Positions 34,001-41,493 of a DNA stretch of 48,639 bases are shown piece after piece. Under the pieces are notes generated by a model. The model was not told where the DNA came from. It saw nothing but the letters and a program-made list of their open reading frames with translations, and searched no databases. Source of the stretch: Bacteroidota bacterium (GTDB lineage: Bacteria; Bacteroidota; Bacteroidia; Palsa-948); the NCBI GenBank assembly GCA_016213435.1, contig JACRAL010000168.1, positions 1 through 48,639 on the forward strand, read 5' to 3'. Numbering within the stretch: the first letter of the stretch is position 1; each line of letters begins with the position of its first letter. The position numbers were made by a program, and so were the translations under genes.

Positions 34001-37000
34001 ATTCAAACACTCTTACCAATAGCATTAAACTTACTTCGAGTGGAAACGGGTATGACGATGAAACATTTATCCGCTTCATGCAGGACGCCACTAACAATTT
34101 TGACAATCAGTATGATGGATGGAAACTGACTAACCCAAACACCTCTGTTCAGAATTTCTCCTCTGTGATAGCGGGCAATAAAGATTTGTCCATTAACAGT
34201 TTACCTCCTCTCACTTCTGATGTAGTTATTCCGATACGCCTCAAAGTGCCTGCTACAGGAACATATACCATCTCCCGCGACAATGTTCTGATGTTGCCTG
34301 CAAGTTCCTGCGTGTTTCTTGAAGATAAAAAAACCGGAAGCATGACTGACTTGAGAACAACTGCATCCTATTCATTCACCATTTCCGACACTACTGTCGC
34401 TCCACGTTTCCTCTTGCATATTTCTGCTCCTATGACTAAAAACAGGGTGAATATATCTTGCGCAGGCGGCAACAATGGGCTTGCAATTGCAAGAGGAACA
34501 GGATCTGGTCCATGGAATTATGTATGGAAAAACTCTGCCGGAACTACGGTAAAAACAACTACAGGGTCTTCCTCTTCTGATACGCTTTTTAATTGCACTT
34601 CGGGTACTTATTCTATAAGTGTAAATAGCCCTACTTGCGGAACCGTTACAGATACTATCATTATAAACGCACCGGCAGCACTTGCGAACACTATTTCTCC
34701 AACAAACATTTCCTGCTTTGGCGGAAATAATGGTTCAGCCACAGTGGTAGCAGCGGGAGGCAGCCCTTCTTACTCTTACCTCTGGAGCAACACTCAAACC
34801 ACTTCAAGTATCTCCAATTTGTCTTTAGGCGATTATTCTGTAACAACTACAGATGCGAATGGATGTACTGCTACTGAAACTGTTAGCATTACCCAACCAA
34901 CAGTTCTTACAAATACTGTTTCACAAACCAATGCCTCCTGCTTTGGAGGGAATAATGGAACAGCAACAATCTCTCCTGCCGGTGGCACACCTTCTTATTC
35001 CTATTTTTGGAGTAATGGAGATACCGTATCTTCTGCCATAAATTTATCTTTAGGAAACTATTCCGTGATAACTACTGATGCGAATGGATGTACAACTACA
35101 GCAACTATTTCTATTACTGAACCTACCGCTTTAACAAATACTGTTTCACAAACCAATGTTTCCTGCTTTGGCGGAAGTGATGGAACAGCAACAGTAACCG
35201 CAGCAGGGGGCAACCCTTCTTATTCTTATCTATGGGATAATGGTCAAACAACTTTATCTGCAGCAAATTTATCTTTCGGAAATTATTCTGTAACTATCAC
35301 CGATGCAAACGGTTGTACACAAAACACAACAGCTTCCATCACACAACCCTCAGCACTTACGGTAACAACTTCTGTAAATTCTGCCCTTTGCAACAGTTCT
35401 AATGGAGATGCGTCAGCTACAGTTGGAGGCGGCACTTCCAGCTATGCTTATTTGTGGAACGACAATCAAACAACCGCAATGGCTACAGGATTAAATGCGG
35501 GAAGTTATTCCGTAATAATTACCGATGCAAATGGTTGTACCATAGCCGGCACAGCAAATGTTTCGAACATTGGAGGAGTAACTGCTACCATTTCTTCTTC
35601 AACTCCAGCAACTTGTAACGGAAAAAATGACGGCTCTGCAATTGCCGGCATTTCCGGAGGAAATCCTGCATTCACCTATTCATGGAACACTTCCCCTCAG
35701 CAAACAACTGTTTCTGCTACCGGATTACCGGCCGGAAACTATAATGTAACCGTTACAGATGGTACAGGATGTATAAGCATTGCCTCAGCAACAATTACTG
35801 AGCCCGCAACTCTTGTTTCCACTGCGTCTCAAACTAATGTTTCGTGCTTCGGAGGAAATGATGGCTCAGCTACAATAGCTCCCACAGGTGGCACTTCTCC
35901 ATACACTTATGTATGGAACAATAGTGAAACCACATCACAAATCTCAGATCTTACATCTCAAATTTATAGTGTAACAATCACCGATGCAAATGGTTGTTCT
36001 AATATCCAAACTGTTACCATAGCTCAACCTGTTTCTCCTCTTGCTGCCGGAATCATCCAAACTAATGTTTCCTGCTTTGGCGGAAGCAATGGAAAAGCGT
36101 CAGTTACCACTACAGGAGGTACACCTGCCTATTCTTATCTTTGGGATAACGGAGAAATCACTTCACCTGCCATAAATTTATCTACAGGAATTTATTCCGT
36201 AACAATTACTGATGCAAATGGATGCAGCACGTCAACCTCAGTTTCCATCACGGAACCTGCTGTTATCATTAACAGCGTTTCTCTCACCAATGCTTCCTGT
36301 TCCGGTGGAAGCAATGGAACAGCTTCGGTGACAACAACAGGAGGTATTTTCCCTTATTCCTATTTATGGAGTAATGGACAAACGACTTCAACAGCCCTTA
36401 ATTTATCAGCGGGAAATTATTCTGCAACCATCACCGATGCAAATGGATGCGCATCTGCTGCAGCTGTTTCTATTTCACAACCAGCAACAATGGTTACTGC
36501 AGGATTTACTGCAAATACCTATACGGTTGATATTGCCATCAACAACAGTGTCTCCTTTACAAATAATTCTTCCGGTGCTTCTTTTTATCAATGGAACTTT
36601 GGCGATGCCTCCGGAATAAATAATTCCATGAATCCAGCCCATTCCTATACTTCTACCGGCACTTATACTGTTACCCTGAGTGCATTTGATGGCAACTGTT
36701 CCGATACAATTAACAAAACAATAATGGTTGTTAATTCTAATCCTCTTTTTGCAAATGAACACTCTCCACAATATTCCTCGGTAGCTGTCATTTATGAAAG
36801 CGGTGAAGTATTCCTACTGTTTTCTCTCGACAAAAAAACTCAGGTCAACATCAGCGTTTACAATATGATAGGCGAAAAAATATCTTCACAGAGTAATTTG
36901 TATGTAAAAGACGAAAAGATAAAACTCAATCTACCGACTCTTTCTGCCGGAATTTATATTGCTGTTTCGGATATGGGTGATGCCACTATCTCGAAAAAAA

Positions 37001-37023
37001 TATTGATTCCTGTCCCTAGGTAA
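31096..37023 (+). CDS. Giant T9SS-secreted adhesin with SprB repeats and PKD domain
   Basis: A cell-surface protein of about 1975 residues. A signal peptide (MKRIYIFIFFLSFILAP... ending TRLFAAN) is followed by a Ser/Thr/Gly-rich beta-helix-like region (about 25-715) with recurring units such as FTNNGTFTHNSGSIIFNGS. A core of about 400 residues (33235-34430) with several cysteines is shared with the 711-residue protein at 45020-47155. Then come nine SprB-type repeats (34441-36494; NVSCFGGNDGTA ... DANGC), a PKD domain (NNSVSFTNNSSG ... YQWNFGDAS) and a type A T9SS sorting domain (VNISVYNMIGEKI ... LSAGIYIAV). SprB repeats occur in gliding adhesins; T9SS would export and anchor it. The ATG at 31075 adds seven residues; 31096 puts the signal peptide at the start. 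Confidence 0.92.
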   Translation: MKRIYIFIFFLSFILAPTRLFAANIVWLGTTASWNAGTNWVGGVKPGVNDIAEFGANNTACTIDLNPSVAGILIKTGYTQTISRSINTARTVTVGASGFVVQAGSTATFNLNNGTGNGILSMSAANGPYTQAGGTVTLGAGSSNLGTGAFALSAGNFNCGNGTTTLGGTVTVSGGTFTASSLSSASLTFNSSFSQTAGAFSGGTKAITILGAFSLSGTAAFTSTSGTLNIQNTFSNSATFTHNNGTTKFSAGSFTLTGSTTFNKLVFDASGSARTYTIADGTILTVSTDLQYLGNAALIINSGTGEIDLAGTANYVFLSNTVVGGDGTALIRFISTANYVIQGASTSGYSALCRIVMDDGSVVTFGSGGNEFISLATDFTNNSLTGSFGCDAAATVIFSGTTTLSGTADFYFSNVVVNSGNTLTAPNASNLYVSGSFTNNGTFTHNSGSIIFNGSSTIDGTSSATFNNFIVDGVATAVVLPNTVNIAGDYTDNSSPSVLDATTNATVLTFNSTVANQVFTTTDLAATLTDVVVDNSFGGLSFNTLTDLTLQNLTLTTGSFTAPTNTLTITNTFTNDATFTHNSGTINFAGVATSIGGSATSSFYNLLISSGTLTAPVGTINVAGDFTNNATYAHNSGTVNFNGSGLQTISGSTVTDFFDLTNNNTTSTVSLSSAQNLINSLTLADFSTFDANGQTFTLISDAGTTANIAAIPDNASFVGNITMQRYAPASSPTSDDWRFFSSAVSGATIADWTDNFATSGFTGATCGPTDCAVNGCFATCSYPSIYTYDETVGGSLDNGYVAATNVTNSISNGQGFWVYLGPTPVTFDVAGPPNAFTQTLSVTYTNTGSAVDDGWNLVANPYPSAIDWDEATDATHWTRTNIGGTIYIYNSSTGTYASYATGAPVNGGSRYIASQQAFWVQASGAPTLTVRELVKAPSTQNNRTFLRTAQPLNTSNYPMAFKDFPIPLNSNTLTNSIKLTSSGNGYDDETFIRFMQDATNNFDNQYDGWKLTNPNTSVQNFSSVIAGNKDLSINSLPPLTSDVVIPIRLKVPATGTYTISRDNVLMLPASSCVFLEDKKTGSMTDLRTTASYSFTISDTTVAPRFLLHISAPMTKNRVNISCAGGNNGLAIARGTGSGPWNYVWKNSAGTTVKTTTGSSSSDTLFNCTSGTYSISVNSPTCGTVTDTIIINAPAALANTISPTNISCFGGNNGSATVVAAGGSPSYSYLWSNTQTTSSISNLSLGDYSVTTTDANGCTATETVSITQPTVLTNTVSQTNASCFGGNNGTATISPAGGTPSYSYFWSNGDTVSSAINLSLGNYSVITTDANGCTTTATISITEPTALTNTVSQTNVSCFGGSDGTATVTAAGGNPSYSYLWDNGQTTLSAANLSFGNYSVTITDANGCTQNTTASITQPSALTVTTSVNSALCNSSNGDASATVGGGTSSYAYLWNDNQTTAMATGLNAGSYSVIITDANGCTIAGTANVSNIGGVTATISSSTPATCNGKNDGSAIAGISGGNPAFTYSWNTSPQQTTVSATGLPAGNYNVTVTDGTGCISIASATITEPATLVSTASQTNVSCFGGNDGSATIAPTGGTSPYTYVWNNSETTSQISDLTSQIYSVTITDANGCSNIQTVTIAQPVSPLAAGIIQTNVSCFGGSNGKASVTTTGGTPAYSYLWDNGEITSPAINLSTGIYSVTITDANGCSTSTSVSITEPAVIINSVSLTNASCSGGSNGTASVTTTGGIFPYSYLWSNGQTTSTALNLSAGNYSATITDANGCASAAAVSISQPATMVTAGFTANTYTVDIAINNSVSFTNNSSGASFYQWNFGDASGINNSMNPAHSYTSTGTYTVTLSAFDGNCSDTINKTIMVVNSNPLFANEHSPQYSSVAVIYESGEVFLLFSLDKKTQVNISVYNMIGEKISSQSNLYVKDEKIKLNLPTLSAGIYIAVSDMGDATISKKILIPVPR
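34441..36494 (+). repeat. Nine tandem SprB-type repeats
   Basis: Nine units of about 73-76 codons inside the adhesin gene. Each starts near SxTNxSCFGGxxG and ends with ITDANGC and SITxP. Units 2-4 and 7-9 are close to one another; units 1, 5 and 6 have drifted. The cysteine pair is kept in each unit, which suggests a disulfide per repeat. Confidence 0.85.
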
Positions 37024-37120
37024 ATGCATTAGAACTAAACTACCGGATGATGTTTTTTTGCTGTTTGTATTTTTAGTTATGCGTCCTGCACAATGCTGTC
37101 TGCTGGCACAATGTTGGAAA

Positions 37121-37189
37121 AATGGCAAGCGCTTTGCGCACACAGAACTATAAAGGAGAATACCGCTTGTGCGCAATGGGCTTGCCATT
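37121..37189. repeat. Imperfect inverted repeat, possible miniature element
   Basis: Arms 37121-37142 and 37168-37189 match at 20 of 22 positions in inverted orientation, around a 25-nt loop. It is GC-richer than its surroundings, lies just after the giant adhesin gene and directly precedes the 21-bp tandem array. No transposase is present. It may be a dispersed palindromic element, and transcripts from the adhesin gene could end in it. Confidence 0.65.
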
Positions 37190-37200
37190 TGTGAGTTTGC

Positions 37201-37431
37201 AAGAATTCTAAAATGTTATCGAAGAACACTCAAGCGTCATGCAAGAATACTCAGCTGTCAGGCAAGAACACTCGCGCGTCATTGAAGAACACTAAAGTGT
37301 CACGCGAAAACACTCAGCTGTCACGCAAGAACACTGGAGCGTCAAGGCAGAATACTCAGCTGTCATGCGAGAAAACTAAAATGCCGTCCGGGTTTTCCCG
37401 AACGGCATTGAAGAATACTAAACTGTCTACG
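37201..37431. repeat. Tandem array of eleven 21-bp units
   Basis: Eleven uninterrupted 21-bp units in exact phase. The consensus is near AAGAACACTCAGCTGTCACG followed by C; the first and the eighth to tenth units are degenerate. Several units contain the palindrome CAGCTG. The ninth and tenth units are occupied by a strong hairpin (37380-37409) without loss of the 21-bp phase. There are no spacers, so it is not a CRISPR array. A plus-strand open frame (37213-37668) is a by-product of the period being a multiple of three (heptad KNTQLSx) and is not credible as a gene. Confidence 0.85.
37380..37409. other. Strong hairpin inside the 21-bp array
   Basis: AATGCCGTCCGGG (37380-37392) pairs with CCCGAACGGCATT (37397-37409), 12 of 13 positions, around a TTTT loop. 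It has the shape of a terminator stem but no T run follows on either strand. It replaces the variable part of two units while keeping their phase. Confidence 0.65.
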
Positions 37432-37460
37432 AGTCAGTGCACTTGGATCAGTTGGCACCT

Positions 37461-37491
37461 CACCCCCAGCCCCTCTCCCAGAGGAGAGGGG
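37461..37491. repeat. Palindromic CCCCTCTCC / GGAGAGGGG repeat element
   Basis: A perfect 9-bp stem (37470-37478 and 37483-37491) with loop CAGA, preceded by a C-rich run. This sequence family, readable as SPSPRGEG, is a frequent intergenic repeat in Bacteroidota and other phyla. Here it interrupts the coding frame of the gene at 37504-37839 exactly where family similarity ends. Confidence 0.7.
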
Positions 37492-38042
37492 AGAATTGTC
37501 CGCCCGTTTGCCTTGAATTTTCCGATTGATTGTCTTTGCGTCATTCACTGTCTGCTTGGAAGCGTCTGTTGCTTCGAGCGCATTGACAATTCTTGTGCAA
37601 AGTTTTTTGAAAGGCTCAAAACCGATTTCTCTAACATTGGTTGCGTTGTCGAGAATGGTTTTGTTTGATTTCACTGTCTGCAAAACCGTTTTCGCAGAAG
37701 TGAACAGCGTGTTTAACGCTGGCAGTTTGATACTGGCTTTGGACGGATTGTAGGCGGTTCCGTAGCCCGTGCAAAACGAGATTAAGTCCTCGAAGTTTGC
37801 AACATTTTTTGCATGTCCTGTTTCACTTGTACTTGACATTTTACGCTATGCCTGATTTCTATCTCAGGACTTTATTGGTTAGTATTACTTTTCTTTAGCG
37901 TAAAAACATAATCATCGTCAAGTTGGTTTATTGGTTATAACGGATGGAACTTCCAAAAAGTATGCCAAGGATTTAAAATACTGAAAACGAGAAGAAAAAG
38001 GGGAAATGAAAGAAACCTTGCAGAATTACTCAGGACTATTCT

Positions 38043-39416
38043 TTATGATTTAATAGTTTTTAATGTTTCATTTATTTCTTTCATGGTGTCGCTTAGAATC
38101 TTGCTTCTATATCCAAAGAAACTACTTGATTTTTCTTTCATCATTGAAGGCAAAGAATAAATAGTTGCAATGGCTTTCATAATTAATTCTTCTTTCTTAG
38201 TTCCTGCTATATCTCCGTATGCTTGAACAGTTAATGCAATGGCTGAACGAAAGGCATATTCTTCCTGAAAATTTCGTTCTCTAACATATTGTTTTATGGT
38301 GAAGAGTAAAACAATCATTACTGGTAGGGATTTAATTGAGTTAATCAATAAGTAATGCCAATCCACTTCTTTTGGAAAACCACCAACCGCGCCAAAGAAG
38401 TTTGTAAATATTCCTACGATTAAAATCAATGCTACTGCGCCAGTGCAAAAAACAATATTTGCCCAACGCTTAATGGGATCTTCCAAGGCGTTTTTCCTAT
38501 CGTTAAAAGTATTAAATAATTTTTCGGCTCCTTCTTTTCCGATTAGTTCATTCAGGACGGCAATTCTTTGATCAAAAGTTTTACTCCTATCTGTGACTGA
38601 CAATAGCATGGTATCAAAGTCAGTATTCTTTTTCGTCCCTGCTTTAATTTCTGTGTTGAATAATTCTTTTAGGTCTTTTATCTCTTGTTGAAATGCCGTA
38701 TAAAAAGTTTTTTCTTCTTCAAATTTTTTGCCGATGTCTTCAAGGTTTTTTGTCTGCTGTGTAAGTAAGCTGTTTATTGATTCGTTAGTTGCTGTACTTG
38801 TGTTGAGAAGTTTATTTATTTCTTCGGAATGGTTTCTTGCGGTAGGAAGCAAACCTTCTATTTCTCCCAATTCCTTCTTCTTCGTTGTAACTAAAAGCTC
38901 AAGTTTTTCTTTTTCTTGATTTAATGTTTCAAGCAGATTCTTATTTCCTTCTGCATTTTTTGCAAGCTGTTCTGTAATCAAATTTAGTTTGCTTTCCATC
39001 TCGCCAATTTTTGCAAATCTTTTTTTATCGTCTTTCTCTAAAACTTTTTCCCAGAAACCATTTGCAACTTGATAATAAACCAAACGGGTTAAAACACTTA
39101 CCGCTGAAGCGAAATCATTTTTTTCAATATGAGCATTCAAATTAGTAAGGTCATCGCCTAAATTTCCGTTGCCGAAATCGTTTTGAAATTGATATTGAAA
39201 TGGTAGAATGTTAGAAAAGGGTGTTTCAAGAACTTGTCCAAGTTGTGAAATCACTTTTTTTGAATATGCCGAAAGTTCCGCGACAGTATAATAACTGATT
39301 ACTATGCTTGATAAATCCTGATAGTCTTTATAAACTTCTGCGATTCGTTTATCAATATCGAGTTTCCAAAATGGGTCTAACTGAGCAATGACTTTTTGTT
39401 TTTGTTCCTGATTCAT
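38043..39416 (-). CDS. Coiled-coil membrane protein of the restriction-modification locus
   Basis: A 457-residue protein that I do not recognise. Residues about 1-130 are helical; 130-280 are a long coiled coil rich in Lys, Glu and Leu (NLLETLNQEKEKLELLVTTKKK). Two membrane segments follow at about 318-345 and 353-375, then about 80 soluble residues. No enzymatic motif is visible. It lies 41 bp after the adenine methylase stop and on the same strand, so it is likely co-transcribed with the regulator and methylase. In a defence locus, a coiled coil linked to a two-helix membrane module could be a signalling or membrane-acting effector, but this is inference. A cargo gene unrelated to restriction is equally possible. 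Confidence 0.75.
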   Translation of the reverse strand: MNQEQKQKVIAQLDPFWKLDIDKRIAEVYKDYQDLSSIVISYYTVAELSAYSKKVISQLGQVLETPFSNILPFQYQFQNDFGNGNLGDDLTNLNAHIEKNDFASAVSVLTRLVYYQVANGFWEKVLEKDDKKRFAKIGEMESKLNLITEQLAKNAEGNKNLLETLNQEKEKLELLVTTKKKELGEIEGLLPTARNHSEEINKLLNTSTATNESINSLLTQQTKNLEDIGKKFEEEKTFYTAFQQEIKDLKELFNTEIKAGTKKNTDFDTMLLSVTDRSKTFDQRIAVLNELIGKEGAEKLFNTFNDRKNALEDPIKRWANIVFCTGAVALILIVGIFTNFFGAVGGFPKEVDWHYLLINSIKSLPVMIVLLFTIKQYVRERNFQEEYAFRSAIALTVQAYGDIAGTKKEELIMKAIATIYSLPSMMKEKSSSFFGYRSKILSDTMKEINETLKTIKS

Positions 39417-39457
39417 TTTTTGAAACTTTATTTTATGCTTTTACTTTAATAAATATT

Positions 39458-41077
39458 TTAATCCGACTTTTTATTTCTATTCAACCGCCTTGCGGACAAT
39501 TTTTTCCAAATACTGTGTGCTAATTTTATTTCTTTCTGCGTTAAGCCGAAATGCTCTTTTAAAATTACCTGATTAGTAATTTTCAATACTTCATCAATGT
39601 TGGTTTTATTGCGGAGAAGTTTATCTATTGTAGGAAGCAAAGAGGCATTGTCTTTATGATAGGGTAGAAGCACCCGCTCTGCTTCATTCGGCATTAATTC
39701 TAAAACCCCGCCTCCGTGACTTCTCCCGCTTACTTCTGTGAACGCAAGCGAAAGCGAATTGTAATAACTTGCCGTGAACGCTTTAATGTTTGTTCCCTGA
39801 TGCAGAAATACCCGGTGCATTGTATCGGTTGTGTATGCTCCTGCCTGATTAATGATTAGGCGCGGGTACAGATTATTTCTCCTAATAAATAGAGCGTCAG
39901 ATATTTTTAAAGAAGGAACTACAAACCAATCATCACGGATTCCTGTCTTATATCCTTTATGTATTCCTAAATTTTCTCCATGCTCAATATATTTTACTGC
40001 GCCATTCTTCCGATTTAATTTATCTCTTTCAGGAAATACGAGCAAATGCGCTTTGGCTTTTGAGAATTTATTTTTCTGCCAATCCTTTTCTGTAAAAATT
40101 ACGCTGTTAACCTGAACACTTCTTCCGACCATCGGTCTTGCGTAATTGTGCAAATCATATTCTTCAATAGTGGTTAAGGGAACAGTAAAGAAATCATTTG
40201 AACCTGTTGTAATTCCGACTTCAACATTTGCATATTTTCCGATTGTAGGAATGTTTTTATTTTGAGCAATGTTTTCCAGAAAATCAATTTCCTCCTGATC
40301 CAAGAAATAAAAAGTCCATTTATTTGATTTGAAATCAATTTTCTTTTTTGGGCTTCTCAATCTTGCTACATCAAGCGTTTGTAATTCGCTTGCGTCTCTT
40401 AATTCAATGTGTTCTATGTTGTGATTCTTTGTTTCGTTTTTCTCGCATAATAATAAAACTACTTCCTGCTGAATATTCGGGAATACAAGTTTTTCAAATG
40501 AAATGATATTTATTTTATTGTAGAATTTCGCAATGAATTTTCTTAGTTGCAGTGCAAATGATACCTGTAAAATCTCCGCTGGCAGAACGAAACCGATTTT
40601 TCCGCCTTTGTCTTTGAGTAGAAGCGAAGAACCTACTACAAACGAAACCCAAGCGTTTGTAAGTTTGGAATATGTTAAACCTGCTTTAATAAAAATATCT
40701 CCCGCTTCCACTTGCTGTTTCCTGTCAAAAAACTGGTAGCGGATATATGGAGGATTGCCTATGATTAAATCAAACCGCTTGTGTGTGTTGTTGCAATATG
40801 TATGGAAGTCGTCATTTATAATCTGTTTATTTTTTAATTGAATTTTATCTGCCTTTTCTGCTTCTTCATCATCAAATTCAACGGCTGTTATGGATTTGTA
40901 TTTTAATTTATGCTTCTTTAACTGCTCTAAGAATACACCATCACCGCAACTCGGTTCAAGAATATCGGAATCCTCACTGCCGTTTATCCCCCAACGCAAA
41001 ATAAATTCAGCGATAGGTTCGGGAGTATAAAACCCGCCTCTTAATTTTTCTGTTGTTGCTTCTGTGATTAGCTTCAT
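39458..41077 (-). CDS. Adenine-specific DNA methyltransferase (Eco57I/TaqI type)
   Basis: A 539-residue N6-adenine DNA methyltransferase. Motif X region GGFYTPEPIAEFIL precedes motif I ILEPSCGDGVFLEQL (39-53), then motif II AVEFDDEEAEKAD and catalytic motif IV IIGNPPYIRY (NPPY 108-111). Residues about 250-500 form a target-recognition region (VEVGITTGSNDFF, GRSHGGGVLELMP). This N-terminal catalytic, C-terminal recognition order is that of gamma-class Type II methylases. It protects host DNA from the nuclease encoded upstream. It starts 3 bp after the XRE regulator stop, so the two are co-translated and should respond together to the operator at 41399-41419. The recognition sequence cannot be read from this. 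Confidence 0.93.
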   Translation of the reverse strand: MKLITEATTEKLRGGFYTPEPIAEFILRWGINGSEDSDILEPSCGDGVFLEQLKKHKLKYKSITAVEFDDEEAEKADKIQLKNKQIINDDFHTYCNNTHKRFDLIIGNPPYIRYQFFDRKQQVEAGDIFIKAGLTYSKLTNAWVSFVVGSSLLLKDKGGKIGFVLPAEILQVSFALQLRKFIAKFYNKINIISFEKLVFPNIQQEVVLLLCEKNETKNHNIEHIELRDASELQTLDVARLRSPKKKIDFKSNKWTFYFLDQEEIDFLENIAQNKNIPTIGKYANVEVGITTGSNDFFTVPLTTIEEYDLHNYARPMVGRSVQVNSVIFTEKDWQKNKFSKAKAHLLVFPERDKLNRKNGAVKYIEHGENLGIHKGYKTGIRDDWFVVPSLKISDALFIRRNNLYPRLIINQAGAYTTDTMHRVFLHQGTNIKAFTASYYNSLSLAFTEVSGRSHGGGVLELMPNEAERVLLPYHKDNASLLPTIDKLLRNKTNIDEVLKITNQVILKEHFGLTQKEIKLAHSIWKKLSARRLNRNKKSD

Positions 41078-41080
41078 TGG

Positions 41081-41398
41081 CTAAGAAGTTTTTTTAGTTT
41101 TTAAATATTTCACTTTCTTTTCGGCTACTTTCAAGACTTCATTTGCAAAATCTTCTTCATCCATTACCTGATAGGCGACCGTGTCGCTAATAAAAGCAAT
41201 CGTTAAATCTTTTGCTTCTACTTTAAAATACTTGGCGAACTTTTCAATGAGTTGTTTTGTCGGCTTTCGATTATTCTTTTCAATCTTGCCTAACATGGAT
41301 GTATCAATTTCCAATGCTTCTGCGACCTCACGCAAGGGAAGATTTTTTTCTTCCCGAAGTTTTTTAACCGTATCACCAAAGGTTTTCTCGAACTTCAT
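41081..41398 (-). CDS. XRE-family regulator, candidate restriction-modification controller (C protein)
   Basis: A 105-residue HTH_3/XRE protein. The helix-turn-helix covers residues 7-62 (FGDTVKKLREEKNLPLREVA, then IDTSMLGKIEKNNRKPTKQ); the remaining 40 residues are an acidic-basic helical tail. The size and position fit a C protein of a Type II restriction-modification system. A palindrome containing GACT and AGTC, the classical C-box half-sites, begins 1 bp before the start codon, so the protein probably regulates its own gene and the methylase. The upstream nuclease gene ends 95 bp away, which leaves room for a separate promoter. Confidence 0.85.
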   Translation of the reverse strand: MKFEKTFGDTVKKLREEKNLPLREVAEALEIDTSMLGKIEKNNRKPTKQLIEKFAKYFKVEAKDLTIAFISDTVAYQVMDEEDFANEVLKVAEKKVKYLKTKKTS

Positions 41399-41419
41399 TT
41401 TGGACTAATTCAGTCCAAA
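41399..41419 (-). promoter_or_regulatory. C-box-like operator TTTGGACT-N5-AGTCCAAA
   Basis: Perfect 8-bp inverted arms around the spacer AATTC, directly upstream of the regulator's ATG. GACT/AGTC half-sites are the hallmark of C-protein operators. Binding here would sit on the start of the transcript and suggests autorepression of the regulator-methylase unit. Confidence 0.7.
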
Positions 41420-41493
41420 GGTAATAAGGAAATGTAAAACTTCGACAAATTTGAGAAAAGAATTATTAACAGGACGGTTTTAAGGGTGAAACA

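Larger units (their letters stand above)
37363..37839 (-). pseudogene. Truncated Bacteroidota hypothetical gene interrupted by repeats
   Basis: The first 112 residues (37504-37839) look like a recurring Bacteroidota hypothetical protein: GHAKNVANFEDLISFCTGYG, then LPALNTLFTSAKTVLQ, REIGFEPFKKLCTRIVNAL and DAKTINRKIQGKR. From memory, full-length relatives are roughly twice this size, with a second related helical half. Here the frame passes at 37503 into the GGAGAGGGG palindromic repeat (SPLSSGRGAGG) and then into the 21-bp array before stopping at 37363. I read this as loss of the 3' half with replacement by repeats. The function of the family is unknown. A small chance remains that the short form is expressed. 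Confidence 0.6.

Noticed and set aside
37201-37431. CRISPR array
   Set aside because: Units are contiguous 21-bp repeats with no unique spacers, and no cas genes are present.
37213-37668. Plus-strand open frame with KNTQLS-type heptads
   Set aside because: It is produced by a 21-bp period (multiple of three) running on into a palindromic repeat and the antisense of a recognised gene; no start signal or family features.
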